Part shown: positions 25,551 through 34,494 of the stretch, piece after piece
Position numbering within the stretch: the stretch's first letter is position 1
Layout of the letters: each line of letters starts with the position of its first letter
Source: Sphingomonas sp. Leaf20
GTDB lineage: Bacteria > Pseudomonadota > Alphaproteobacteria > Sphingomonadales > Sphingomonadaceae
Assembly (NCBI RefSeq): GCF_001421535.1
Contig: NZ_LMKN01000008.1
Span: forward strand, 326,855-390,854
DNA length: 64,000 nucleotides
Direction: 5' to 3'
Position numbers and translations under genes: made by a program
Notes under the pieces: generated by a model
What the model saw: the letters and a program-made list of their open reading frames with translations, nothing else
The model's database searches: none
What the model was told of the DNA's origin: nothing

Positions 25551-26474
25551 ATGCAGACCAGCCCGACCCCGCCGGACATCGTCCCCGACAGCGAACATCG
25601 CGGTCTGGTCGCACGGCTGCCGCCGACGCTGCGGGGACTGGCGCTGCTCGCGCGGTTCGACCGGCCGATCGGCTGGTGGCTGCTGTTCTGGCCCGGCGCG
25701 TGGGGGATCGCGCTCGCGGGCGGGGCATGGGCGCAGTGGGACCTGATCGCGTGGTTTCTGGTCGGCAGCATCGCGATGCGCGGGGCGGGCTGCGTGTTCA
25801 ACGACATCGTCGACCGCGATCTCGACGCGCAGGTCGCGCGGACGCGCGCGCGACCGATCCCGAGCGGGCTCGTCTCGCTGCGGCTCGCCTGGATCTGGCT
25901 GGGCGTGCTCGCGCTTGTCGGGCTGGTCGTGCTGCTGCAGCTGACGCCGCTCGCTGCGGTTGTCGCGCTGGCGAGTCTGGCGCCGGTCGCCGCCTATCCG
26001 TTCATGAAGCGCATCACCTGGTGGCCGCAGGCATGGCTCGGGCTGGTGTTCAGCTGGGCGTTGCTGGTCGGGTGGAGCGACATTGAGGGCGCGCTGACGT
26101 TGCCGATGTGGTTGCTCTATGCGGGGTCGATCGCGTGGGTGATCGGCTATGACACGATCTATGCGCTGCAGGACCGCGAGGATGACGCGATGATCGGCAT
26201 CCGGTCGTCCGCCTTGCGGATGGGGCGCCACGTCAAGGCGGGGGTCGGGATCTTCTATGCGATCGCGATCCTCTTCTGGGCAGCGGCGTTCTGGACGATC
26301 CGTCCCGATCCGCTCGCGATCGCCGCGCTGGTCCCCGCGGCGCTGCATCTGGGGTGGCAGGTGCTCACGCTGCGCGCCGAGGACGGTACGGGCGCGCTTG
26401 CCCGTTTTCGCGCCAACCGCTTCACCGGGTTGCTGATCTTCCTCGCCTGCGTGGTTGTCGGCACGAGTGTGTGA
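25551..26474 (+). CDS. ubiA: 4-hydroxybenzoate polyprenyltransferase
   Basis: A 307-residue integral membrane prenyltransferase that attaches the polyprenyl tail to 4-hydroxybenzoate in ubiquinone synthesis. The first Asp-rich motif NDIVDRDLD lies near residue 84 and the second, DTIYALQDREDD, near 200; both bind Mg-diphosphate. Eight or nine hydrophobic helices are visible. The start ATG at 25551 fits the family N-terminus (PDSEHRGLVARLP); the longer upstream frame runs through a repeat and is not coding. pmbA begins 15 bp after the stop, so the genes form an operon with the phosphatase gene. Confidence 0.95.
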   Translation: MQTSPTPPDIVPDSEHRGLVARLPPTLRGLALLARFDRPIGWWLLFWPGAWGIALAGGAWAQWDLIAWFLVGSIAMRGAGCVFNDIVDRDLDAQVARTRARPIPSGLVSLRLAWIWLGVLALVGLVVLLQLTPLAAVVALASLAPVAAYPFMKRITWWPQAWLGLVFSWALLVGWSDIEGALTLPMWLLYAGSIAWVIGYDTIYALQDREDDAMIGIRSSALRMGRHVKAGVGIFYAIAILFWAAAFWTIRPDPLAIAALVPAALHLGWQVLTLRAEDGTGALARFRANRFTGLLIFLACVVVGTSV

Positions 26475-26489
26475 CCCTAGATCGTCGGG

Positions 26490-27836
26490 ATGCTTACACC
26501 CGACCAAGCCCGCGACCGCGCCCATGACATCGTAGCGCGCGCGAAGGCCGCCGGCGCCGACGCCGCCGATGCGGTCTTTGCCGCCGACGCCTCGCTCGAC
26601 GTCTCGATCCGCCTCGGCAAGCTCGAGGATATCGGCCGGTCGGAGAGCGAGGACCTGGGGTTGCGCGTGTTCGTCGGCAAGCGATCGGCGAGCGTCTCGA
26701 CCTCCGACCTGTCGTCCGCGGCGATGGACGCGCTCGCTGCACGCGCGGTGGCGATGGCGCGCGAGGCTCCCGAGGATGCCTGGGCCGGACTCGCGCCGGA
26801 AAGCCGGTTGCTGCACGGCCTGCCGCCGATGCTGGGGCTTGCCGACGATGGCGTGGTCTCGCCCGAGCAGCTCCGCGATGCCGCGACGGCTGCCGAGGAT
26901 GCGGCGCGTGCGGTTGCCGGCGTGACGAACAGCGAAGGCGGCGGCGCGAGCGCGTCGAGCAGCGTGTGGGCGCTGGCCACCAGCCATGGGTTCGCGGGCG
27001 CCTATGCCTCGACCGCGTACGGCGTGTCGGCGAGCGTGCTGGCGGGCGAGGGCGGCGCGATGCAGCGCGACTATGCCTATCACAGCGTGCGGCACCGCCA
27101 GCATCTCGAATCGCCCGAGGCGATCGGGCAGCGCGCGGGCGAGCAGGCGGTCGCGCGGCTTAATCCCGGCCGGCTCGCGAGCGGGCCGATGACGGTGGTC
27201 TATGACCCGCGCGTCGGGAGCTCGCTGCTCGGCCATCTGATCGCGGCGATCGCGGGGCAGGCGATCACGCGCAAGACGAGCTTCCTGCTCGATTCGCTGG
27301 GTTCGCAGGTGTTTGCGCACGGCATCACGATCCGCGACGATCCACATCGGCCTTACGGATTGCGGTCGCGGCCGTTCGATGGCGAGGGGCTGCCGGTGTC
27401 GCCGACGGCGATCATCGAGCATGGCATGCTCGAAAGCTGGCTGCTCGATTCGGCGTCGGCGCGCCAACTGGGGCTCGAGCCGACCGGCCATGCCGCACGC
27501 GGCGTCAACGGCGCGCCGGGCGTGTCGACGAGCAACGTGTTCATGGAAGCGGGGACGATGCCGCCCGAGACGCTGATCGAGGATATCGTGTCGGGCGTCT
27601 ATGTCACCGAGCTGATGGGCGGCGGCGCGAACGGCGTGACCGGCGACTACAGCCGCGGTGCGGCGGGGTTCCGGATTGAGAACGGCGTCATCACCGGCCC
27701 GGTCGCCGAGTTCACGATCGCGGGCAATGCCAAGGACATGTTCCTGGCGATGACGCCCGCGAACGATCTTGAATTCCGCTATGGCATCAACGTGCCCACG
27801 CTGCGTGTCGAGGGCATGACGGTGGCGAGTGGCTGA
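26490..27836 (+). CDS. pmbA: TldD/PmbA family protein (TldE/PmbA subunit)
   Basis: A 448-residue member of the TldD/PmbA metalloprotease family. The HExxxH zinc motif of TldD is absent, as expected for the PmbA (TldE) partner. Family marks include LGLRVFVGKRSASVSTSDLS, VYDPRVGSSLLGHLIAAI and the C-terminal GDYSRGAAGFRIENG. The TldD/E complex degrades unfolded or peptide substrates. It overlaps the next gene by 8 bp, indicating translational coupling. Confidence 0.94.
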   Translation: MLTPDQARDRAHDIVARAKAAGADAADAVFAADASLDVSIRLGKLEDIGRSESEDLGLRVFVGKRSASVSTSDLSSAAMDALAARAVAMAREAPEDAWAGLAPESRLLHGLPPMLGLADDGVVSPEQLRDAATAAEDAARAVAGVTNSEGGGASASSSVWALATSHGFAGAYASTAYGVSASVLAGEGGAMQRDYAYHSVRHRQHLESPEAIGQRAGEQAVARLNPGRLASGPMTVVYDPRVGSSLLGHLIAAIAGQAITRKTSFLLDSLGSQVFAHGITIRDDPHRPYGLRSRPFDGEGLPVSPTAIIEHGMLESWLLDSASARQLGLEPTGHAARGVNGAPGVSTSNVFMEAGTMPPETLIEDIVSGVYVTELMGGGANGVTGDYSRGAAGFRIENGVITGPVAEFTIAGNAKDMFLAMTPANDLEFRYGINVPTLRVEGMTVASG

Positions 27837-28626
27837 ACCGACCCTGCGTGATGGGGCCCAACTGATCGAGGCCGTCGAGTCGATCGCCGCCGAGGCGGGT
27901 CAGATGGCGCTTGCGCGGTACGGGACCGATTTCAGACGCTGGGAAAAGACGCCGGGCAGCCCGGTGTGCGAGGTCGATATCGATATCGACCGGATGTTGA
28001 AGGCGCGGTTGTCCGCGCTGTTGCCCGACGCCGGTTGGCTGTCGGAGGAAACCGCGGACAATCCCGCGCGGCTCGCGCGCGACCGGCTCTGGGTCGTCGA
28101 CCCGATCGACGGCACGCGCGACTATATCCGGGCACGCCCGGGCTGGTGCGTGTCGATCGCGCTGGTCGAGCGCGGGCGCGTGGTGATCGGCGTGCTCGAT
28201 GCGCCGGCGCGGGGCGAGATCTGGTCGGCGGCGCTGGGGCAGGGCGCGACGCTCAACGGTACCGCGTTGCGTGCCGGCGACCGCGTCGACCTTCCGGGAT
28301 CGCGTGTGCCGACCGATGCGCTGCCCAAGGCGGATCGCGATCTGGCGGTGGTCGACAAGCCCAACTCGATCGCGCTGAGGATCGCGATGGTCGCAGCCGA
28401 CCGCGCTGATCTGGTGGCGACGCTGCGCTGGGGGAATGAGTGGGACATCGCCGCCGCCGCGCTGGTCGCGAGCGAGGCCGGGGCGGCGGTGACCGACGCG
28501 GTCGGGATCCCGCTGGTGTTCAACAAGCCGCGCCCGCAGGCGTTCGGAGTCGTCGCGAGCACGCGCGGGATCCACCGCGCGGCAATTGCGCGGCTGGCGG
28601 ATCGGGCGGCGGCTATCCTGGGGTAG
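27829..28626 (+). CDS. Inositol monophosphatase family / 3'(2'),5'-bisphosphate nucleotidase (CysQ-like)
   Basis: A 265-residue lithium-sensitive phosphatase fold. The metal-binding signature WVVDPIDGTRDY lies near residues 86-97 and the C-terminal motif EWDIAAAALVASEAG near 205-219. By best fit it removes the 3'-phosphate of PAP(S), but inositol-1-phosphatase or another sugar phosphatase cannot be excluded. The start is GTG at 27829 inside the end of pmbA. A strong terminator follows 16 bp after the stop, ending the ubiA operon. Confidence 0.87.
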   Translation: MAEPTLRDGAQLIEAVESIAAEAGQMALARYGTDFRRWEKTPGSPVCEVDIDIDRMLKARLSALLPDAGWLSEETADNPARLARDRLWVVDPIDGTRDYIRARPGWCVSIALVERGRVVIGVLDAPARGEIWSAALGQGATLNGTALRAGDRVDLPGSRVPTDALPKADRDLAVVDKPNSIALRIAMVAADRADLVATLRWGNEWDIAAAALVASEAGAAVTDAVGIPLVFNKPRPQAFGVVASTRGIHRAAIARLADRAAAILG

Positions 28627-28642
28627 GACTGGGTGCTGGGCT

Positions 28643-28688
28643 GGACACGAAAAAGGCCGGAGGTTTCCCTCCGGCCTTTTTCGTGTCC
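28643..28688. terminator. Strong bidirectional rho-independent terminator
   Basis: A near-perfect 21-bp inverted repeat (GGACACGAAAAAGGCCGGAGG and its complement) around a tiny loop, with an A-run on one arm and a T-run on the other, so it works both ways. It ends the ubiA-pmbA-phosphatase operon and the oppositely directed typA gene. Confidence 0.92.
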
Positions 28689-28779
28689 GTGGCGCGACCC
28701 GGCAAAGCCGTGTCGTCGGACCTCGCTGTAGCGAGGCCGGCCGAGCGCCTGAGGCTCAGCCGGCTTCGCCGTGCTGGCC

Positions 28780-30624
28780 TCAGGCGCTCTGCTTAGCCCG
28801 GCTCGCCCGCTTGCGCTCGTTCGCATCGAGGAAGCGCTTGCGCAGACGGATCGACTTCGGGGTGACTTCGACCATCTCGTCGTCGTCGATATACGCGATC
28901 GCCTGCTCGAGCGTCGCACGCTTCGGCGGGGACAGGCGGACCTGGTCGTCCTTGCCGCCGCTTGCGCGGAAGTTGGTCAGCGCCTTGGTTTTCATCGGGT
29001 TGACCTCAAGGTCGTCCGGCTTGGCGTTCTCGCCGACGATCATGCCCTCATAGAGCGCCTCGCCGTGACCCACGAACAGGATGCCGCGCTCTTCAAGCGG
29101 ACCCAGCGCGTAGTTGTTCGCTTCGCCCGACCCGTTCGAGATCAGCACGCCGTTCTTGCGGCCTTCGATCTGGCCCTTGTGCGGACCGTACTTCTCGAAC
29201 AGCCGGTTCATGATCCCCGTGCCGCGCGTGTCGGACAGGAATTCACCGTGATAGCCGATCATCCCGCGGCTTGGCGCCGAGAAGGTGATGCGGGTCTTGC
29301 CGCCGGTCGACGGACGCATGTCGGTCAGTTCGGCCTTACGGATGTTCATCTTCTCGACGACGGTGCCCGAATGCTCCTCGTCGACGTCGATGATGACGGT
29401 CTCGTACGGCTCGGTCTTCTTGCCGTCCTCGTCCTCGCCGAACAGCACGCGCGGACGCGAGATGCCGAGCTCGAAGCCTTCGCGGCGCATCGTCTCGATC
29501 AGCACGCCGAGCTGAAGCTCGCCGCGACCGGCGACTTCGAAGCTGTCCTTGTCGGCGGCCTCGGTCACCTTCACGGCGACGTTCGACTCGGCCTCGCGGA
29601 ACAGGCGCTCGCGGATCATGCGCGACGTCACCTTGCTGCCCTCACGGCCCGCCATCGGCGAATCGTTCACGGCAAAACGCATCGACAGCGTGGGGGGATC
29701 GATCGGCTGCGCGTGCAGCGGCTCGGTCACCGTGATGTCGGCGATCGTGTCGGCAACCGTGGCCACCGAAAGCCCTGCGAGCGAGATGATGTCGCCGGCC
29801 TTGGCTTCGTCGACCGGCACGCGGTCGAGGCCGCGGAACGACATGATCTTGGACGCACGACCGGTTTCGATGATCTTGCCGTCGTTATCGAGCGCGTGGA
29901 TCGCCTGGTTGGTCTTCACGGTACCCGAATTGACGCGACCGGTGAGGACGCGGCCGAGGAACGGATCGCGATCGAGCAGCGTAACGAGGAAGGTGAAGGG
30001 CACGCCGGCGACTTCGACCTTGGGCGGCGGCACGTGCTTCACGATCGTCTCGAACATCGGGATCAGCGTGCCTTCGCGCGCGTCCATGTCGGTCGAAGCG
30101 TAGCCGTTGCGGCCCGACGCGTAGAGCACGGGGAAATCGAGCTGGTCGTCGTTCGCGTCGAGCGACACGAACAGATCGAACACTTCGTCGAGCACTTCCT
30201 GGATGCGCGCGTCGTTACGATCGACCTTGTTGACGACGACGATCGGCTTGAGGCCGAGTGCCAGCGCCTTGCCGGTGACGAACTTGGTCTGCGGCATCGC
30301 GCCTTCCGACGAATCGACCAGCAGGACGACGCCGTCGACCATCGACAGGATGCGCTCGACTTCACCACCGAAATCGGCGTGGCCGGGCGTGTCGACGATG
30401 TTGATGCGGATGCTCTCGCTCTCGCCCGGGGGCGTCCAGTCGACCGAGGTCGGCTTGGCGAGAATGGTGATCCCACGCTCCTTTTCGAGGTCGTTCGAAT
30501 CCATTGCGCGCTCTTCGACGCGCTGGTTGTCGCGGAAGGTGCCGGACTGGCGGAAGAGCTGGTCGACCAGCGTCGTCTTGCCGTGATCGACGTGCGCAAT
30601 GATCGCCACGTTGCGGAGGCTCAT
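28780..30624 (-). CDS. typA: Ribosome-binding GTPase TypA/BipA
   Basis: A 614-residue translational GTPase involved in 50S assembly and stress or cold adaptation. G1 motif AHVDHGKT at residues 10-17, G3 [10 protein letters not shown]4 NKVD, then EF-G-like domains and the BipA-specific C-terminal domain. The C-terminus is basic ([17 protein letters not shown]). ATG at 30624 is chosen because the family starts [16 protein letters not shown]; the upstream in-frame extension runs into an intergenic repeat. An inverted repeat built on GAGCGCCTGAGGC (about 28743-28793) overlaps its 3' end. Confidence 0.96.
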   Translation of the reverse strand: MSLRNVAIIAHVDHGKTTLVDQLFRQSGTFRDNQRVEERAMDSNDLEKERGITILAKPTSVDWTPPGESESIRINIVDTPGHADFGGEVERILSMVDGVVLLVDSSEGAMPQTKFVTGKALALGLKPIVVVNKVDRNDARIQEVLDEVFDLFVSLDANDDQLDFPVLYASGRNGYASTDMDAREGTLIPMFETIVKHVPPPKVEVAGVPFTFLVTLLDRDPFLGRVLTGRVNSGTVKTNQAIHALDNDGKIIETGRASKIMSFRGLDRVPVDEAKAGDIISLAGLSVATVADTIADITVTEPLHAQPIDPPTLSMRFAVNDSPMAGREGSKVTSRMIRERLFREAESNVAVKVTEAADKDSFEVAGRGELQLGVLIETMRREGFELGISRPRVLFGEDEDGKKTEPYETVIIDVDEEHSGTVVEKMNIRKAELTDMRPSTGGKTRITFSAPSRGMIGYHGEFLSDTRGTGIMNRLFEKYGPHKGQIEGRKNGVLISNGSGEANNYALGPLEERGILFVGHGEALYEGMIVGENAKPDDLEVNPMKTKALTNFRASGGKDDQVRLSPPKRATLEQAIAYIDDDEMVEVTPKSIRLRKRFLDANERKRASRAKQSA

Positions 30625-30723
30625 GAATGTATTCTCTTGAAACGAGGAACGGGGTTGGCGCGCGCCATAGCGTAATTGTTGCGCCGCGGGAAGACCGGGC
30701 GGGTTCGGGGACTCACGCACCGT

Positions 30724-30809
30724 CCCGTCATCCTGACGAAAGTCAGGATCCAGAGCCACGTAGGTCCGCGCTTGTTACCCTGGATCCTGACTTTCGTCAG
30801 GATGACGGG
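30724..30809. repeat. Palindromic repeat, family B copy 1
   Basis: Two perfect 30-nt inverted arms (30724-30753 and 30780-30809; core CATCCTGACGAAAGTCAGGAT, each arm itself a hairpin) surround a 26-nt spacer. Related copies lie at 40407-40492 and 40524-40607. The right arm overlaps the last codons and the stop of the peptidase gene at 30797. Confidence 0.88.
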
Positions 30810-31774
30810 GGGCGGCGCTTGTATGCTCCCGCGGCGAGAATGACACGCGGATCGCGGACCGCCAGCATCGCCCGGAGCGCGGCGTGCTTGTCGGGCGCGG
30901 CGGCATAATAACGTTGCCAGATCCGCAGACCCATCCAATAGCCGAGCTCGGGTGGCCAGCCCGCGGGCGGGGTGGAGTAATTGCCGACCCAGCGGGCGTA
31001 TGCCTTGGCCTCGGGCGAACCCTCGTCCGGGTTGTCCTTGTCGGTCAGGCTGCGGGTGAGCGCGATGTCGGCCTGCATCTGGCGCCAGAGCTCGGCCTCG
31101 CGCGGGGTTGCCCAGGCGGCGCGGGCGGTGTCGGGCTCCTCGCCGGTCACGAGCTGCGCGATGAAGTCGGCGGCGCCCTCGACGAGGATCGCGGTGAGCA
31201 GGGGGTCGCGCGCGAGCGTCATGCCGGCATCCTCCTGGATCGCGTGCACCGTCTCGTGCGCGAAGAAATGGCGGAGCGTCTGGCGCAGTTTCTCCGGGGT
31301 CGGGGAGATGCGGCAGAGCACTTCGAGGCCGAGCACCTGTGCGCCGGGCTTGGCGGTGCCGCCCGAGCTGTTCGCGCCGAAGACGATATAGACCTGCGGA
31401 AGTTTCGCGTCGGGGAGCGCGCCGCGGAGACCGAGATAGATCGATCGGAGATCGGCGGTGGCGGCCTTGGCGGCGGGGAGGCAGGTCTTGATCGCTTGCG
31501 CATAGCGGTTGGGATTGGCGGCGATCGCGCGGGCGAGCGTGTCGGCGTCGCCGATCCGGCCGGGGGTGAAGACACCGATCGCGACGCTGCCCTTGTCGAG
31601 ATAGTCGCGTTTGAGTTGTGTGGCGGTGGGCTTGCCCTTGGTTCTGGCGAAGAGCGCGGCGAAGCGGTCGGCGTCTTCGGTGTGGATTGTCGCGGTAAGC
31701 GGGTCGGCGGGCGGCGGGCGATTCGTGGCGGCCGCGGGGAGGAGGGCGAGCGCGAGGATCAGCGGGCGGAGCAT
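30797..31774 (-). CDS. Secreted HExxH metallopeptidase-like protein, family unassigned
   Basis: A 325-residue protein with a signal peptide (MLRPLILALALLPAAATN). A zinc-type motif HETVHAIQED lies near residue 177 and a downstream EGAADFIAQL supplies a plausible third ligand Glu, as in gluzincin/DUF2268-like peptidases. Substrate unknown. The start at 31774 is set by the signal peptide; the longer frame above it runs through repeat DNA. The last six or so codons and the stop lie in or next to a family B repeat, so the original C-terminus may have been replaced by the insertion. Two other repeats lie upstream. Confidence 0.78.
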   Translation of the reverse strand: MLRPLILALALLPAAATNRPPPADPLTATIHTEDADRFAALFARTKGKPTATQLKRDYLDKGSVAIGVFTPGRIGDADTLARAIAANPNRYAQAIKTCLPAAKAATADLRSIYLGLRGALPDAKLPQVYIVFGANSSGGTAKPGAQVLGLEVLCRISPTPEKLRQTLRHFFAHETVHAIQEDAGMTLARDPLLTAILVEGAADFIAQLVTGEEPDTARAAWATPREAELWRQMQADIALTRSLTDKDNPDEGSPEAKAYARWVGNYSTPPAGWPPELGYWMGLRIWQRYYAAAPDKHAALRAMLAVRDPRVILAAGAYKRRPPSS

Positions 31775-31822
31775 GCTGCGCAGCGTATCGTGTGCTAGCG
31801 AGAGCGCCAGAGCGGATATCAC

Positions 31823-31947
31823 AATCCTCCCCCGCAAGGGGGAGGTGTCGCCGAAGGTGACGGAGGGGGAGGACACGCAACGGGCGTGCTCGCCTGCCGC
31901 CCCCTCCGTCAGGCTGCGCCTGCCACCTCCCCCTGGCGGGGGAGGAT
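31823..31947. repeat. 125-bp palindromic repeat, family A copy 2
   Basis: Same length and arm structure as the copy at 25183-25307: AATCCTCCCCC at one end, CCCTGGCGGGGGAGGAT at the other, with GACGGAGGGGGAGG and CCCCCTCCGTCAGGC inside. The spacers differ. Confidence 0.82.
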
Positions 31948-31982
31948 CGTGAGGTAGTGGCGATCGGAAAGCCCACTTAAGC

Positions 31983-32088
31983 CCCACCCCGGCGGAAGCC
32001 GGGGCCCAACTGGAAAGGTGGCAATGATGACGCGCTGCCAGCCGTTACCGCTGTTCCCCAATCGGGCCCCGGCCTTCGCCGGGGTGGT
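31983..32088. repeat. Palindromic repeat, family C copy 1
   Basis: Left arm CCACCCCGGCGGAAGCCGGG and right arm GGCCCCGGCCTTCGCCGGGG are inverted, enclosing about 55 bp that include a GCGCTGCCAGCCGTTACCG-like core. Related copies lie at 48744-48848 and 48970-49074. Confidence 0.82.
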
Positions 32089-32120
32089 AAGAAGCGGGAG
32101 AGATGGCGCCGACGTGGGAC

Positions 32121-33134
32121 TCAGAACCCCTCGAGCACGATCTTCCCCTTGGCGGTGTGGCTCTCGATCCGCGCATGCGCCTTGCGCAGGTTGGCCGCGT
32201 CGATCCGCCCAAAATTCTCCGCGAGCGTCGTCCGCACTGTCCCCGCGTCGACCAGCTGCGCGACCTCGTCGAGGATGCGGCCCTGCTCGACCATGTCCGC
32301 GGTCTGGAACAGCGAGCGCGTGTACATCAGCTCCCAATGGACCGAGATCGACTTCTGCTTGAGCGGGCTGATGTCGAGCGTCTCGGGATCGTCGATCAGC
32401 GCGAGCCGGCCCTGCGGTGCGATCAGCGTCGCGATCTCGGCGACATGCTCGTCGGTATGCGTCGTCGAGAAGACGAAGCCCGGCGCGCCGAGCCCGAGCG
32501 CCGCGACCTGGTCGGCGAGCGGCTTGCGGTGATCGATCACGTGATGCGCACCGAGATCCTCGACCCAGCCCCGCGTCTCGTCGCGCGAGGCGGTGGCGAT
32601 CACGGTCAGGTCGGTGAGTTGCCGCGCCAGCTGGATCGCGATCGAGCCGACTCCGCCCGCCCCGCCGATGATCAGGATCGCGTTCGCCGCACCGGGCACC
32701 GGCTTGCGTACATCGAGCCGATCGAACAGCGTTTCCCACGCGGTGATCGAGGTCAGCGGCAGCGCCGCCGCCTGCGCCCAGTCGAGCGTCTGCGGCTTGT
32801 GCCCAACGATGCGGTCGTCGACGAGGTGATATTCGGCGTTCGTCCCCGGCCGGTCGATCGCGCCTGCATAGAAGACGGCATCGCCGACCGCGAACCCCGT
32901 CACCGCATCGCCGATCGCGACGATGGTCCCGGCGGCGTCCCAGCCGAGCACCTGCGGCGTGCCGTCGGGATCCGCGCGACGCTGGCGGATCTTGGTGTCG
33001 ACCGGGTTCACCGACACCGCCTTCACTTCGACGAGCAGGTCGCGGCCGGTCGCCTCGGGCTTGGGCAGGTCGAGATCGACGAGCGACTGCGGATCGTCGA
33101 TCGGGAGCGATTGGGTGTAGCCGATGGCGCGCAT
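32121..33134 (-). CDS. Zinc-binding alcohol dehydrogenase family oxidoreductase (quinone-oxidoreductase-like)
   Basis: A 337-residue MDR-superfamily enzyme of the type catalogued as zinc-binding alcohol dehydrogenase family protein. The N-terminal GroES-like domain contains VSVNPVDTKIRQR and VLGWDAAGTI. The Rossmann domain has IIGGAGGVGSIAIQLARQL near residue 150, giving NADPH specificity by family. Zinc ligands typical of true alcohol dehydrogenases are not evident, so quinone or enone reduction is more likely. The ATG at 33134 follows CCAGGAGACA. It stands alone, divergent from the TelA gene. Confidence 0.88.
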   Translation of the reverse strand: MRAIGYTQSLPIDDPQSLVDLDLPKPEATGRDLLVEVKAVSVNPVDTKIRQRRADPDGTPQVLGWDAAGTIVAIGDAVTGFAVGDAVFYAGAIDRPGTNAEYHLVDDRIVGHKPQTLDWAQAAALPLTSITAWETLFDRLDVRKPVPGAANAILIIGGAGGVGSIAIQLARQLTDLTVIATASRDETRGWVEDLGAHHVIDHRKPLADQVAALGLGAPGFVFSTTHTDEHVAEIATLIAPQGRLALIDDPETLDISPLKQKSISVHWELMYTRSLFQTADMVEQGRILDEVAQLVDAGTVRTTLAENFGRIDAANLRKAHARIESHTAKGKIVLEGF

Positions 33135-33282
33135 GCTGTGTCTCCTGGAATATGGGGACAAAGCCGCCGACGCCCCTCCCTGGTTCCACGCAGCGGTTGG
33201 CAAGCCAGGTGTATTATCTATATACGCCACTTGAACGCGGCGCGGGTTGCAGCCACCATGCGCTACCGAACGGAGACACTTG

Positions 33283-34491
33283 ATGGCCACGACCCCGGAA
33301 ACGCTGACTGAGCCGAGCCTGGTACTGACGCCGCCCGATCCGGTGCCGACCGTCGCCGCCGCGAAGGCCGCCGGGCTGGTGCCCGTCGATGCCGGCGTGA
33401 AGTCGCAGCTCGACGAGCGCGTGTCGGGGTTCGTCACCGATCTCGTCGCGCAGGACGTCAACAGCCCCGAATTTGGCAAGCGCGTCGATGCGATCACCGC
33501 GATGGGCGCGAAGGAAATCCGCGAGGCGGCGGGCCAGTCGAACCGGTTCCTCGATCGCCCGGTCAAGGCGATGGATCAGGAAACGGGCGTCGGCAAGGAT
33601 CTCGCCGAGCTGCGCCGGGTCGTCGAGGATCTCGATCCGGGCAAGAAGGGCAACCTGACCGCGCCGCAGAAGCTGTTCGGGATCATCCCGTTCGGTGGCA
33701 AGATGCGCAATTATTTCGACGGCTATAAATCGTCGCAGACGCACATCGCGCAGATCCTGAAGAGCCTGTCGTCGGGCAAGGACGAGCTGCTGATGGACAA
33801 TGCCGCGATCGACACCGAGCGCGCGAACCTGTGGGCGGCGATGGGCCGGCTCGAGCAGATGATCCATCTGTCGAAGACGATGGACGCGAAACTCGAGGAC
33901 GTCGCGAACGAGCTCGATCACAGCGATCCGGCCAAGGCGAAGGCGATCCGCGAGACGGCGTTGTTCTATACGCGCCAGCGCACGCAGGACCTGCTGACGC
34001 AGATGGCGGTCACCGTCCAGGGCTATCTCGCGCTCGATCTGGTCAAGAAGAACAATGTCGAGCTGGTGAAGGGCGTCGATCGCGCCTCGACCACGACCGT
34101 GTCCGCGCTGCGCACCGCGGTGACGGTGGCGCAGGCGCTGACCAACCAGAAGCTGGTGCTCGAACAGATCACCGCGCTCAACACGACGACCGCGAACATC
34201 ATCGATTCGACCGGCAAGCTGCTCAAGTCGCAGACCGCGCAGATCCACGAACAGGCGGCGTCCGCGACGATCCCGCTCGAGACGCTGCAACGCGCGTTCC
34301 AGAACATCTACGACACGATGGACGCGATCGACGTGTTCAAGCTGAAGGCGCTCGACAGCATGAAGACCACGGTCGGCGCGCTGTCGAACGAGGTGGACAA
34401 GTCGCGTGGGTATATCGCGCGGGCGGAGGGCGCGACGCAGGGGCAATTGGGCGGTCCGTCGCCGAGCGCGTTCAAGCTGGAGGCGATGTAG
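33283..34491 (+). CDS. Toxic anion resistance protein, TelA/KlaA family
   Basis: A 402-residue helical, probably peripheral membrane protein. It matches the TelA family across its length: AQDVNSPEFGKRVDAI, QSNRFLDRPVKAM, FGIIPFGGKMRNYFDGY, and a C-terminal helical bundle (TTANIIDSTGKLLKSQT). Members are linked to tellurite, lantibiotic and beta-lactam tolerance, though mechanism is unknown. The start at 33283 is preceded by CGGAGA. The downstream gene begins 3 bp after its stop, so they form a two-gene operon. Confidence 0.9.
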   Translation: MATTPETLTEPSLVLTPPDPVPTVAAAKAAGLVPVDAGVKSQLDERVSGFVTDLVAQDVNSPEFGKRVDAITAMGAKEIREAAGQSNRFLDRPVKAMDQETGVGKDLAELRRVVEDLDPGKKGNLTAPQKLFGIIPFGGKMRNYFDGYKSSQTHIAQILKSLSSGKDELLMDNAAIDTERANLWAAMGRLEQMIHLSKTMDAKLEDVANELDHSDPAKAKAIRETALFYTRQRTQDLLTQMAVTVQGYLALDLVKKNNVELVKGVDRASTTTVSALRTAVTVAQALTNQKLVLEQITALNTTTANIIDSTGKLLKSQTAQIHEQAASATIPLETLQRAFQNIYDTMDAIDVFKLKALDSMKTTVGALSNEVDKSRGYIARAEGATQGQLGGPSPSAFKLEAM

Positions 34492-34494
34492 GGC

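Larger units (their letters stand above)
31775..32120. other. Gene-free gap filled by two palindromic repeats
   Basis: This 346-bp interval contains family A copy 2 and family C copy 1 with short unique flanks. The first 48 bp before the peptidase start should hold its ribosome site and promoter end. I see no gene in it. Confidence 0.7.
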
